Source of the DNA: DASQMT01 sp963839615
GTDB taxonomy: Bacteria > Actinomycetota > Thermoleophilia > Solirubrobacterales > Solirubrobacteraceae
Assembly: GCA_963839615.1 (NCBI GenBank)
Contig: CAWIVY010000004.1
Span: 62,001 to 126,000, forward strand
Direction: 5' to 3'
Length of the DNA stretch: 64,000 nucleotides
Shown here: positions 33,554 to 42,211 of the stretch, in pieces
Numbering within the stretch: position 1 is the stretch's first letter
Layout: every line of letters begins with the position of its first letter
The notes under the pieces: model-generated
The model's database searches: none
Told to the model about the DNA's origin: nothing
Seen by the model: the letters and a program-made list of their open reading frames with translations, nothing else
Made by a program: the position numbers and the translations under genes

Positions 33554-36406
33554 ATGGGCCGCCATCGTTTCTTCGTTCGCTTGCTGTTCGCGGTGTCGCT
33601 GGTCCTTGTGGTGCTTGGTGCCGGCGCAGCGCAGGCGGCCGTGGTGTCGATCGACTTCGGCGCGGATCACGGGTGTGCGCTCGAGGCGGACCAGACCGTC
33701 ACCTGTTGGGGTAGCAACTCCTCCGGGCAGGCGGCCGTGCCGCCCGGATTGACTGGCGTCACGCAGATCAGCGCCGGCGACAATCACACGTGCGCGGTCA
33801 AGCGCGACGGGATCGCCACCTGTTGGGGCTTCGGCGGCGCGATGGCCGTGCCGCCGGGGCTGTCGGGCGTCACCCAGATCAGCGCCGGCAACGAGCACGT
33901 GTGCGCGGTCAGGGGCGACGGCGCCGTCGCGTGTTGGGGCAACAACTCCTATGGGCAGTTGGCCGTGCCGCCGGGACTGACGGGCGTCACCGAGGTCAGC
34001 GCGGGCCGCTATCACACCTGCGCGCTCCGCGGCGACGGCACCGTCAGCTGCTGGGGCGACAACCGCGACGGGCAGGCGACCGTGCCGCTCGGACTGACCG
34101 GCGTCACACAGATCAGCGCCGGCGGACTCCACACGTGCGCGCTCAAGGACGACGGCACCGTCACCTGCTGGGGCTTTGACAACAGGGGGCGGTGGACAGT
34201 GCCGCCCGGACTGACGCGCGTCACCCAGATCAGCGCCGGCAACGAGCAGACGTGCGCGGTCAAGCGCGACGGCACCGTGACCTGTTGGGGCTTCAACTTC
34301 GGCGGGCAGGCGACCGTGCCGCCGGGACTGGCCGGCATCACCCGGGTCAGCGCCGCCGTCGGCCATACGTGCGCGGTCAAGGGCGACGGCACCGTCACCT
34401 GCTGGGGCGCTCCGAACAACCCCGCCGTGACCGCGACCATGCCGCCCAGGCTGACCGGCGTGACGCAGATCAGCGCCGCCGTCGGCCATACGTGCGCGGT
34501 CAAGGGCGACGGCACCGTCACCTGCTGGGGCCCGCAGGCCACGCCGCCGCCCGCGTTGTCGGATGTCTCCCAGATCAGCGCCGGCGACGGCGTCGGCCTC
34601 GGCGGCCATACCTGCGCGGTCAAGCGCGACGAGACCGCGACCTGCTGGGGCAAGGACTCCTACGGGCAGGCGACCCCGCCGCTCGGGTTATCGGGCATCG
34701 CCCGGATCAGCGCCGGCAGTTTGCATACCTGCGCGCTCAAGGCCGACGGCACCGTTACCTGCTGGGGCGACAACTCCCACCAGCAGGCGACCGTGCCGCC
34801 CGGACTGACGGCCGTCACCCAGCTCAGCGCCGGCGGACTCCACACGTGCGCGCTCAAGGACGACGGCACCGTCACCTGTTGGGGCGACGACTCCGGCGGC
34901 GTGCCGCCTGAAGTGACGGGCGTGACCCAGATCAGCGCCGGCAGAGACCACACCTGCGCGATCATGCTCGACGGCACCGTCAGGTGTTCGGGCCACGACC
35001 ACTGGCCGTGGGTTGTGCCCTCTGGACTGACGGGCGTGACCGAGATCAGCGCCGGCAGCAGGCATACCTGCGCGGTCAAGGGCGACGGCACCGCGACCTG
35101 CTGGGGCGACAACCCCCTCGGCCAGGCGACCGTGCCGGCCGGGTTGTCGGGCATCACCCAGATCGACGCCGGCCCGGATCACACGTGCGCGGTCATGGGC
35201 GGTTACTCCGCCACCTGCTGGGGCGACTACCGCGGCGGGAAGCTGGGCGTGTTTCCGTCGCTCGAGGTCGGTGCGGCGGTGGCGGCGGTATACGGTTCGC
35301 CGTTTGAGCACGTGCTCGCCGCTGAGGGCGTGCCGGCAGCTGCGGTGCACGCGCTCAGCGGCGAGCTGCCGCCCGGTGTGACGCTCGATCCGGTATCAGG
35401 CAGGATCGCGGGGACGCCGATGCTGGCGGGCAGCTTCACGCTGCGCGTCGCCGCGTTCAACGTGCTCGGAGCGTCGCTGGCGCAGCCGGTCACGATCGAG
35501 GTTGCGCGCGCGCCGCTGACGATCACGGCCAACGACAAGACCGTCACGGCCGGCGCGCCGCTGCCCAGCTTCGACGCGACCGTCGCGGGCCTGGCCCTCG
35601 GCGACGCGCTGGCGAAGCCGCCGACCTGCAGCGCCGCCGGCGCCGCCGCGTCACCCGCCCCAGGCAGCTATCCGATCACCTGCGCCGGCGCGGTCGCCCC
35701 CGACTACGCGATCGCCTACCAGGCGGGCACGCTCACCGTCACCGCGCCCGCCGCGGCGACCACGCTGACGCTCGGCACGCGCCGGATCGTCGTGATCAAG
35801 CGCAGCACTCGCGACCTGGACGTCAGCTGCAAGCTCGACCAGCCGCGCCTGAGCGAATGCACGCTCACGCTGAAGGCCCGGGCGCGCACGCTCGCGACCG
35901 GACACGCCGCCGCGGCGCCCGGCCAGACAGCGACGACCGTGACGCTCAGGCTCACCAAGCGCGCGCGCAAGCTCGCGCGCCGACCGCGCGGCCTGACCGC
36001 GAAGCTGAGCGCAACCGCGACACAGACTGGCGGCCGTCAACTCCAGACGACAATCCCGATCCTGCTGCTCCGCAGGCCAGTCATCCACGCCCCCACAGAC
36101 GGCCTGTTCGAGCCCGCAAGCGCCAAGCTCACCGCCGACGGCACCCGATACCTACGCCGACTGCGCGCGCTCATCACCGGCGCAGCACAGCTCACCTGCA
36201 CCGGCCACACCGACAACCACGGCAACAGCCAGACCAACCGGCGGCTCGGCCTCGCACGCGCCACGGCCCTCTGCGAGTTCCTCGCCCACGACACCGACAT
36301 CGAGACCCGGGCACGCAGCACCGGCGAGACCCACCCCCGCGCTCCCAACACCACGCCCAGCGGCCGCGCTCGCAACCGCTACATCAGCATCGCCGTCCGC
36401 TACTGA
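33554..36406 (+). CDS. secreted RCC1-repeat beta-propeller protein with C-terminal OmpA-like domain
   Basis: 950 aa. The signal peptide is near residues 8-28 (FVRLLFAVSLVLVVLGAGAA then QAA). Fourteen RCC1-like units of about 37 residues follow to about 560. Each has the core HTCAVKxDGTVTCWG and the linker VPPGLTGVTQISAG, making two seven-bladed propellers or one long array. A putative-Ig/cadherin-like module (about 575-650), an MBG-like module (ITANDKTVTAGAPLPSFDA) and a basic Ala/Arg-rich linker lead to an OmpA-like peptidoglycan-binding domain at about 855-950 (TGHTDNHGN ... NRRLGLARA ... GRARNRYISI). This suggests an exported protein held at the cell wall, displaying a propeller. A hairpin terminator follows 45 bp after the stop. 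Confidence 0.85.
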   Translation: MGRHRFFVRLLFAVSLVLVVLGAGAAQAAVVSIDFGADHGCALEADQTVTCWGSNSSGQAAVPPGLTGVTQISAGDNHTCAVKRDGIATCWGFGGAMAVPPGLSGVTQISAGNEHVCAVRGDGAVACWGNNSYGQLAVPPGLTGVTEVSAGRYHTCALRGDGTVSCWGDNRDGQATVPLGLTGVTQISAGGLHTCALKDDGTVTCWGFDNRGRWTVPPGLTRVTQISAGNEQTCAVKRDGTVTCWGFNFGGQATVPPGLAGITRVSAAVGHTCAVKGDGTVTCWGAPNNPAVTATMPPRLTGVTQISAAVGHTCAVKGDGTVTCWGPQATPPPALSDVSQISAGDGVGLGGHTCAVKRDETATCWGKDSYGQATPPLGLSGIARISAGSLHTCALKADGTVTCWGDNSHQQATVPPGLTAVTQLSAGGLHTCALKDDGTVTCWGDDSGGVPPEVTGVTQISAGRDHTCAIMLDGTVRCSGHDHWPWVVPSGLTGVTEISAGSRHTCAVKGDGTATCWGDNPLGQATVPAGLSGITQIDAGPDHTCAVMGGYSATCWGDYRGGKLGVFPSLEVGAAVAAVYGSPFEHVLAAEGVPAAAVHALSGELPPGVTLDPVSGRIAGTPMLAGSFTLRVAAFNVLGASLAQPVTIEVARAPLTITANDKTVTAGAPLPSFDATVAGLALGDALAKPPTCSAAGAAASPAPGSYPITCAGAVAPDYAIAYQAGTLTVTAPAAATTLTLGTRRIVVIKRSTRDLDVSCKLDQPRLSECTLTLKARARTLATGHAAAAPGQTATTVTLRLTKRARKLARRPRGLTAKLSATATQTGGRQLQTTIPILLLRRPVIHAPTDGLFEPASAKLTADGTRYLRRLRALITGAAQLTCTGHTDNHGNSQTNRRLGLARATALCEFLAHDTDIETRARSTGETHPRAPNTTPSGRARNRYISIAVRY

Positions 36407-36451
36407 AACCGGGCCAGGTAGGTAGCCGCCATCATCGTCGTACGCTCGCAG

Positions 36452-36475
36452 AAAGGCCCGCGTTTGCGGGCCTTT
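36452..36475. terminator. bidirectional hairpin terminator
   Basis: AAAGGCCCGC (36452-36461) pairs perfectly with GCGGGCCTTT (36466-36475) across a 4-nt loop. It closes the RCC1/OmpA gene on the plus strand. On the minus strand it lies just beyond the tRNA-Pro 3' fragment and was probably the original terminator of tRNA-Pro before the islands inserted. Confidence 0.85.
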
Positions 36476-36483
36476 CCTCGTAA

Positions 36484-36529
36484 TCGGGGAGACAGGATTT
36501 GAACCTGCGACCGCCCGGCCCCCAGCCGG
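36484..36529 (-). repeat. tRNA-Pro 3'-half fragment (island boundary R1, att-like)
   Basis: 46 bp identical to the 3' part of the intact tRNA-Pro(GGG) at 61164-61209: anticodon loop, T arm and acceptor 3' strand. The 5' half of the tRNA is missing, so it cannot be functional. Such 3' fragments are what integration at a tRNA gene leaves at the far end of an element. It shares a further 12 bp (AGCGATCCAGGC, 36530-36541) with boundary R2, but not with the real tRNA. Confidence 0.85.
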
Positions 36530-36541
36530 AGCGATCCAGGC

Positions 36542-36939
36542 CTGTCGGCGCGCCATTCGCCGCCGTAGAGCCACGCTGGTGCGTCCGAGTTGTTCTCAGG
36601 TGCGCTCACTTTGCACCCCGGATTGCACCCCGTGGTGGACTCGCAACACGACTGCCGCTCCCCGTCCGGCTAGGCGCCGCCGGAGACGCCCAGATCCATC
36701 CGACACCGGAAGCCTGCGTGTCCCATTAGGACCGTCGCGGTTTCCTGATCGCCCGGCACGAAGACCCTCATCGTCCTCGGCTCGAGGAAGGGCTGGGCGG
36801 CGGCAGCGCGCCGAAGCAGCCGATACGCAGAGCGCCTGGGCAATGTTGACCGAGGCGCGGGCAGCGGTTAGCCTGCTCGCGCTGTCACTCGTACGTGCGA
36901 TCGATAACCCGTAGGGGCGGACCGGAGGAGACTGGGCAA
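36542..36939. other. left end of island 1, non-coding
   Basis: About 400 bp with no supported gene. Near 36611-36633 it holds two CACCCCG-type repeats around GGATTG. A similar ACCCCGGATTAGACCCCG block lies at the same relative position to the right of boundary R2, so both islands share the same left end. These could be integrase arm sites or the tail of a lost integrase gene. Near 36899-36907 ATCGATAAC matches half of the TetR operator at 47956. Confidence 0.4.
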
Positions 36940-38538
36940 ATGGCGACAGACCGCGTCGACCCGGATGGGCTCGAGATCACCCGCCGCCGCTTGATGCAAC
37001 GCGGTGCAGGCCTGGGGTTCGGATTGATCGCGATCGGAGGTCTCGACGCCTGCGGCGGGGATTCCCAGTCGACCACGAAAGGCTCGCCCGCACAGTCGGG
37101 GGGGCCGGCCCGCGGGGGCCTGCTCGAGGTGTCGGTGACTGACACGAACAACGCCGACCGTCTCAATCCGATCGTGCCGATCAACACCAACGACATCCTT
37201 TCGCAGGCCATGGTCTTCGATGGCTTGACCCGCATCGACAAGGACTTCAAGGTCACGCCAGGCCTGGCCGAGTCGTGGGAGGCCAACGACGACGGCACGA
37301 TTTGGGAGTTCCGCCTCCGGTCGGGCGTCGAGTTTCATGACGGAAAGCCGTTTACGGCGGACGACGTCGTGTGGACCTTGCAGCGTGACTTCGATCCAAA
37401 GGGCGAGGGCGCCGGGGTCGCGATCTTCGAGCAGTACGTGAAGCCGGCGGGCGTCACGGCGAAGAGCCCGACGCTGGTGCAGATCCGGCTTGAGCGACCG
37501 AACTTCTTCATGCCCGCGCTGCTAGGCGGCTTCTACACCAACATCGCCCAAGCCGGGACCAAGGACTTCGCTAAGCCCGCGGGCACCGGGCCGTTCAAGG
37601 TCAAGTCGTTCCAGCCCGGCAGCCTCTTCGAGGGGGAGCGCAACCCGAACTACTGGGAGTCGGGCCTCCCCTATCTCAACGGAGTGCGGCTAGTAGCCGT
37701 GCCGGAGCAGGCTGCGAAGGTGCAGAGCGTCACCGACGGGTCGGCCCACCTCGGCGACTCGATGGAACCCAAGTTCTTCTCGCAGGTCGAAGAGTCAGGC
37801 GCCGCGGAGGTGCTGAGTGCGCCCGGCGGCAGCTTCCCGGTCATCGTGTTCCAGGGCGACAAGGCGCCGTTCGACGATCCTCGCGTGGTCGAGGCCCTCA
37901 AGCTGCTCATCGACCGCCAGAAGATCGTCGACCAGGTCTACTTCGGTCGCGCCGCCATCACGGCCGACGTTCTCATCCCGCCCTCCGATCCCTACTTCCC
38001 GCAGGACCTCAAGCCGCCCACGCGGGACGTCGAGCAGGCGAAGGCACTGCTCAAGGAGGCGGGACAGGAGAACCTGTCGTTCACGCTGCACACGTCGGAG
38101 TTCTTCCCCGGCGTCACTGACATCCCGGTGCTCTACAAGGAGATGGCCGCCGAGGCCGGCGTGAGCATCGACGTCAAGGTCAACCAGGTTCAGACTTACC
38201 AGACGAACGTGCTCTATCAGGAGCCGGTATTCATGGACGCCTGGCTGCGCCAGTTGACGGTCGCGCTGCCGCCGCTGCTGTACACGCCCGGCGGCGCTTA
38301 TAACGAGTCCAAGTTCACCGATCCCGAGCCCGCGCGACTCTTCACGGAGGCCGTTGCAACGAACGACAAGACCGAACAGAAGGCGAAGATCGCGGAGGCA
38401 GCGACCATCATCGCCGAGAACGCGTCTTCGATCATCCCGTGCTCGGGCGACTTCATCTGGCCGAAAAAGAAGAACGTCAAGGGCCTGGAGGCGAACTGGG
38501 GGACGCTGGTCACGTTGCGCACCGCGTACCTCACGTAG
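36940..38538 (+). CDS. peptide-type ABC transporter substrate-binding lipoprotein (SBP family 5)
   Basis: 532 aa. ATG 36940 has GGAGGAG about 9 nt upstream. The N-terminus combines a twin-arginine motif (ITRRRLMQRGAGLGF) with a lipobox (GGLDAC), so the folded protein is probably exported by Tat and anchored as a lipoprotein. SBP_bac_5 landmarks follow: QAMVFDGLTRIDKDFKVTPG, LAESWEANDDGTIWEFRLRS, FHDGKPFTADDVVWTL and GTGPFKVKSFQPGS. The family binds oligopeptides, nickel or other small ligands. With the D-amino-acid enzymes downstream, a D-residue-containing peptide or N-acyl amino acid is a reasonable guess. It is the first gene of a tightly coupled operon. Confidence 0.9.
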   Translation: MATDRVDPDGLEITRRRLMQRGAGLGFGLIAIGGLDACGGDSQSTTKGSPAQSGGPARGGLLEVSVTDTNNADRLNPIVPINTNDILSQAMVFDGLTRIDKDFKVTPGLAESWEANDDGTIWEFRLRSGVEFHDGKPFTADDVVWTLQRDFDPKGEGAGVAIFEQYVKPAGVTAKSPTLVQIRLERPNFFMPALLGGFYTNIAQAGTKDFAKPAGTGPFKVKSFQPGSLFEGERNPNYWESGLPYLNGVRLVAVPEQAAKVQSVTDGSAHLGDSMEPKFFSQVEESGAAEVLSAPGGSFPVIVFQGDKAPFDDPRVVEALKLLIDRQKIVDQVYFGRAAITADVLIPPSDPYFPQDLKPPTRDVEQAKALLKEAGQENLSFTLHTSEFFPGVTDIPVLYKEMAAEAGVSIDVKVNQVQTYQTNVLYQEPVFMDAWLRQLTVALPPLLYTPGGAYNESKFTDPEPARLFTEAVATNDKTEQKAKIAEAATIIAENASSIIPCSGDFIWPKKKNVKGLEANWGTLVTLRTAYLT

Positions 38539-38547
38539 GTCAGGTCG

Positions 38548-39516
38548 GTGGCGGCTCGACGAGTCGGAAGCGCGATCGCCCGCAAGCTCGGGCTGACACT
38601 GGCGACGCTCATATTCATATCGGTGCTCGTCTACACCGCGACGCAGCTCATCCCGGCAGACCCGGCCAAGGTCTTCCTGGGCAAGACCGCCAGCCCGGAG
38701 CAGGTCGCCCAGTTCCGCGCAGAACAGGGCCTCGATCGCGGCCCGATCGCAGGATACATCCACTGGGCGGGTCGCTTCGTGCGGGGCGATCTAGGCAACT
38801 CGATAGTCACCAAACAGCCCGTCGCCGACCGCGTGCTGCCGCGTCTCGGCCGGACGATGTTGTTGGCGCTCTTTGCGTTCGTGATCGCCGCCCCGATCGC
38901 TGTCGGCCTCGGCCTGGCCACCGGAAAGCGACCCGATTCCGCGCTCGACGCTGGCCTGTCGTTCGGCGTGCTCGGCCTTGCGGCAATCCCCGAGTTCACG
39001 ATCGGCGTGGTCGTGCTGTTCGTGTTCGCTGTCTCGCTCGGGCTGTTCCCGATCTCGAGCGGCGTGCTGCTTTTCGGGTCGCCGTGGCAGCAGTTTCAGG
39101 CTTATGTGCTCCCCGCCGTGACCCTGGCTCTCGTCGTGATCCCGCATATGGCGAGGCAGGTTCGGATCGCGGTTCGCGAGGTCGTCGCTTCGCCATACGT
39201 GCGGTCGGCCGCGCTGCGCGGTCTCTCGCCACGCCAGATCACGTGGAGCCACGTGATGCCGATGGCGCGCGGACGCGTAGTGAACGTGATGGCGCTGAAC
39301 CTCGCGGAGCTGCTTGCCGGAGTGGTCGTCGTCGAGACCGTCTTCGGCTTCCCGGGGATCGGCCGCGAGCTGGTCGAGGCGATCAACTCCAACGACGTGA
39401 CGATCGTGCAGGCGGTCACCATGGTCATCGGCGCCAGCTACATCATCATCAACTTCGCCGCCGATGCACTGGTCATCACGCTGAACCCGAAGGTGCGGCG
39501 GGCGGGAGCACGATGA
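38548..39516 (+). CDS. peptide-type ABC transporter permease (DppB-like)
   Basis: 322 aa, GTG start 9 nt after the binding-protein stop. Six hydrophobic helices are present, with the first-permease signature near the N-terminus (TATQLIPADPAKVFLG, GLDRGPIAGYIHWAG, FVRGDLGNSI). The EAA cytoplasmic loop is ALRGLSPRQITWSHVMPMA. Together with the next gene it forms the membrane channel. The stop overlaps the next start by 4 bp (ATGA). Confidence 0.92.
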   Translation: MAARRVGSAIARKLGLTLATLIFISVLVYTATQLIPADPAKVFLGKTASPEQVAQFRAEQGLDRGPIAGYIHWAGRFVRGDLGNSIVTKQPVADRVLPRLGRTMLLALFAFVIAAPIAVGLGLATGKRPDSALDAGLSFGVLGLAAIPEFTIGVVVLFVFAVSLGLFPISSGVLLFGSPWQQFQAYVLPAVTLALVVIPHMARQVRIAVREVVASPYVRSAALRGLSPRQITWSHVMPMARGRVVNVMALNLAELLAGVVVVETVFGFPGIGRELVEAINSNDVTIVQAVTMVIGASYIIINFAADALVITLNPKVRRAGAR

Positions 39517-40406
39517 GCGTCGGAGTCGCGTTAGACGGATCGCGACCTGCTCGCACCGCGCGCGTCGATTTCATTCGCGCGACGATGCGCCCGATCGAAG
39601 GGCGCATCGCGCTGGTGCTGCTGGGGATCCTGACCGTCGCGATCGTCGCCGGACCATGGCTTGCGCCATACTCGCCAACCGAAACTGCGGTCGGCCTTCC
39701 GCTACGAGGTCCGTCGGCCGACCACCCGTTCGGCACGGACGGCCTCGGGCGCGACGTACTCAGTCGCGTGCTCTGGGGCGGCCGCGGAGTGATCTTATTG
39801 CCCTTCCTCGGGATCGTGCTGGCGTTCGCGAGCGGCGGGCTGCTCGGTGCGATCGCTGGATACCGCGGCGGGTGGTTCGACACGCTCTTCGCGCGCGCGA
39901 CAGATCTCACGCTCGCGATGCCGCCGATCCTGCTCGTGCTCCTGGTCGTGGCGGGCCTCGGCGAATCATCCGTGGTTCTCGTGCTGGGCGTCGGGCTAGT
40001 GTTCGCACCGCGGATCGCTCGGGTCGTGCGCGGCGCCGCTCAGGTCGCGGCCGCCAACGACTACGTGGAGATCGCGCGCACACGCGGCGAGAGTGCGATG
40101 TCGGTCGCGCTCCGCGAGGTCCTGCCCAATATCAGCGGCACGCTATCGGTCGAGTTCGCCCTACGGCTCACGCACGCGATTATCTTCGTCGCCACGCTGA
40201 ATTTCCTCGGGGTCGGCGCACAGCCGCCGTCGCCTAACTGGGGTCTCATGGTCTCCGAGGGCCGCTCGGTCCTCAGCCAGGTGCCGCTCGTCGCGCTTGC
40301 GCCCGCCGCGATGATCGCGTTGCTCGCCATCGCGCTGAACATGCTCGCCGATGCCGGCTCGCGTGCGCTCGCGCGCGAGTCCGGCTCAGCGAAGGGCGTC
40401 TTCTAA
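39513..40406 (+). CDS. peptide-type ABC transporter permease (DppC-like)
   Basis: 297 aa. ATG 39513 overlaps the previous stop. DppC-type features are an N-terminal TM, the periplasmic motif HPFGTDGLGRDVLSRVLWGG, the EAA-loop ARTRGESAMSVALREVLPNI and the C-terminal LNFLGVGAQPPSPNWGLMVS signature. It pairs with the DppB-like subunit. Its TAA stop shares one base with the ATPase start. Confidence 0.92.
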   Translation: MSVGVALDGSRPARTARVDFIRATMRPIEGRIALVLLGILTVAIVAGPWLAPYSPTETAVGLPLRGPSADHPFGTDGLGRDVLSRVLWGGRGVILLPFLGIVLAFASGGLLGAIAGYRGGWFDTLFARATDLTLAMPPILLVLLVVAGLGESSVVLVLGVGLVFAPRIARVVRGAAQVAAANDYVEIARTRGESAMSVALREVLPNISGTLSVEFALRLTHAIIFVATLNFLGVGAQPPSPNWGLMVSEGRSVLSQVPLVALAPAAMIALLAIALNMLADAGSRALARESGSAKGVF

Positions 40407-42211
40407 TGACGGCCAGCGCCTTCGAGATCCGCGAGCTGTGCGTCGGCTACGGCACCTCCGGCGACGTCAAGCGGGTCGTGTCGGACGTATCGCTGCGCGT
40501 GGAGGCGGGCCAGATCCTCGGTCTCGCGGGCGAGTCGGGATGCGGCAAGTCGACGACTGTGCTGGCGGCGACCGGGTTCCCCGTGCCCGGGATGGCCGAG
40601 CGCTCGGGTCAGTCCCTGCTCGGCGACGTCGACCTGCTGGCTTGCTCGCGCAAGGAACTGCGGCGTCACTGGGGGCGCGCGATCGCCTACCTGCCCCAGG
40701 ACGCGTCGACCTCGCTCACCCCGAACCGCACCATCGGATCGCAGCTCGTGGAGGTTCTGCGAGCTCATCTCGACGTCGATGAGAGCGACGCCCGCGCGCG
40801 CGCCGCTGCGATGCTCGAGCAGGTCGAGCTGCCCGGCAGCTGCGGCGGGCGCTACCCGTTCGAGTTCAGCGGCGGCCAACAACAGCGCATCGCGCTCGCG
40901 ATCGCCTTGGCGTGCGAACCGCTCGTGCTGATACTTGACGAGCCGACAACCGGGCTCGACGTCAGTACGCAGGCGATCGTCTCGAGCCTGATCGAGCAAC
41001 TCGTCCGGCGGCTCGGGACCGCGACGATTTACGTCAGCCACGATCTGGCTCTTCTCAACGGCCTCTGCGACGTGATCGCGATCATGTACGCGGGCGAGGT
41101 CGTCGAGCAGGCGCCGGCGCGCGCTCTCTTCTCTGCGCCGCGACACCCCTACACCTCCGCATTGCTCGACGCCGTCCCGGCCGTCGACCGTGACGAGACC
41201 CTCGTTGCCATCGCGGGTGTTCCGCCCGGACGTGTGGTCGAGGATCGCTGCGCCTTCGCGGCACGCTGTCGCCACGCTCGCGACGAGTGCCGCGCCGGTC
41301 CGATCGCGCTCAGGACCGAGGCGGGTCGCAGCGTACGCTGCATACGCGCGGCGGAACTCGGCAAGCTCGGCTCGGAGCGCCGTCCACTGGGACGCGTCGG
41401 TAGGCCCGACACGGCACCCGTGATCCTGTCCGCGCGGGGCCTGACCTGCACCCATGGCCGCGGTCGCGACGCTCGCGTGGTGCTGGAGGAGTTCTCGGTC
41501 GACGTCGTCCGCTCCGAGATCCTCGGCATCGTCGGGGAGAGCGGCTCGGGCAAGTCGACGCTCCTGCGCACGCTCGTCGGCTTGCACGGTGCCGCCGCGG
41601 GTGAAGTGCGCTACAACGGCATTGCGCTCCCGTTGCTGACCGGCGATCGGCAACCCCTGGCGCGACGCGAGATCCAGATCGTCTTCCAGAACCCGGCGTC
41701 GTCGCTGAACCCGCGCCACTCGGTCCGCCGCATCCTCCGGCGTCCGCTGGACGCGTACTTCCCCGAGCGCGGAGGCAAGGAGAGGGCGCGCCGCGTGGAG
41801 GAGCTGCTCGCCGACGTGCAGCTTGACTCCGGCGTGCTGGACCGCCATCCGAGCGAGCTGAGCGGCGGGCAGCAGCAACGCGTTGCGCTCGCCCGCGCGC
41901 TGGCCGCGGAGCCGCGCGTGGTGTTATGCGACGAGGTCGTCTCGGCGCTCGACGTGTCCGTCCAGGCGGCCGTCCTCGAGCTTGTGCGACGGCTGCGCCG
42001 CGACGCCGACCTGACCGTCCTCTTCGTCACCCATGACCTGTCCGTCGTGCGCGCGCTCGCGGATCGCGTCCTGGTGATGCGCGACGGGCGCGTCGTCGAG
42101 CTGGGCGAGACGGGCCGCGTGTTCGAGGAGCCCATGACGGCCTATACGCGCGAATTGCTCGAGGCAGCACCGCGCACGGGCGCGGCGCCGAAGACAGCGA
42201 GCCGCCGATGA
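40406..42211 (+). CDS. fused double ABC ATPase (DppD-DppF-like)
   Basis: 601 aa with two complete nucleotide-binding domains. Domain 1 (about 5-250) has Walker A GESGCGKS, signature FSGGQQQR and Walker B LVLILDEPT, followed by the peptide-importer C-terminal region with CAFAARCRHARDECR. Domain 2 (about 340-585) has Walker A GESGSGKS, SGGQQQR and VVLCDEVVSALD. In most peptide importers these are two genes. The cysteines after domain 1 resemble the Fe-S-binding region of DppD-type subunits. It powers the transporter encoded upstream and overlaps both neighbours. Confidence 0.92.
   Translation: MTASAFEIRELCVGYGTSGDVKRVVSDVSLRVEAGQILGLAGESGCGKSTTVLAATGFPVPGMAERSGQSLLGDVDLLACSRKELRRHWGRAIAYLPQDASTSLTPNRTIGSQLVEVLRAHLDVDESDARARAAAMLEQVELPGSCGGRYPFEFSGGQQQRIALAIALACEPLVLILDEPTTGLDVSTQAIVSSLIEQLVRRLGTATIYVSHDLALLNGLCDVIAIMYAGEVVEQAPARALFSAPRHPYTSALLDAVPAVDRDETLVAIAGVPPGRVVEDRCAFAARCRHARDECRAGPIALRTEAGRSVRCIRAAELGKLGSERRPLGRVGRPDTAPVILSARGLTCTHGRGRDARVVLEEFSVDVVRSEILGIVGESGSGKSTLLRTLVGLHGAAAGEVRYNGIALPLLTGDRQPLARREIQIVFQNPASSLNPRHSVRRILRRPLDAYFPERGGKERARRVEELLADVQLDSGVLDRHPSELSGGQQQRVALARALAAEPRVVLCDEVVSALDVSVQAAVLELVRRLRRDADLTVLFVTHDLSVVRALADRVLVMRDGRVVELGETGRVFEEPMTAYTRELLEAAPRTGAAPKTASRR

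Noticed and set aside
33660..35240. Regular repeats that could suggest a CRISPR array or satellite
   Set aside because: The period is about 111 bp, in frame, and encodes RCC1 units; there are no unique spacers between identical repeats.
36484..36541. A second tRNA-Pro gene
   Set aside because: Only the 3' part is present; the D arm and 5' acceptor strand are replaced by unrelated sequence, so it cannot fold as a tRNA. The same holds at 48754.
36542..36939. An integrase gene or its C-terminal remnant next to boundary R1
   Set aside because: A minus-strand frame of about 85 codons ends GVQSGVQSERT, but it has no integrase catalytic motif (R-H-R-Y) and no start. R2's matching stretch has a stop in that frame.
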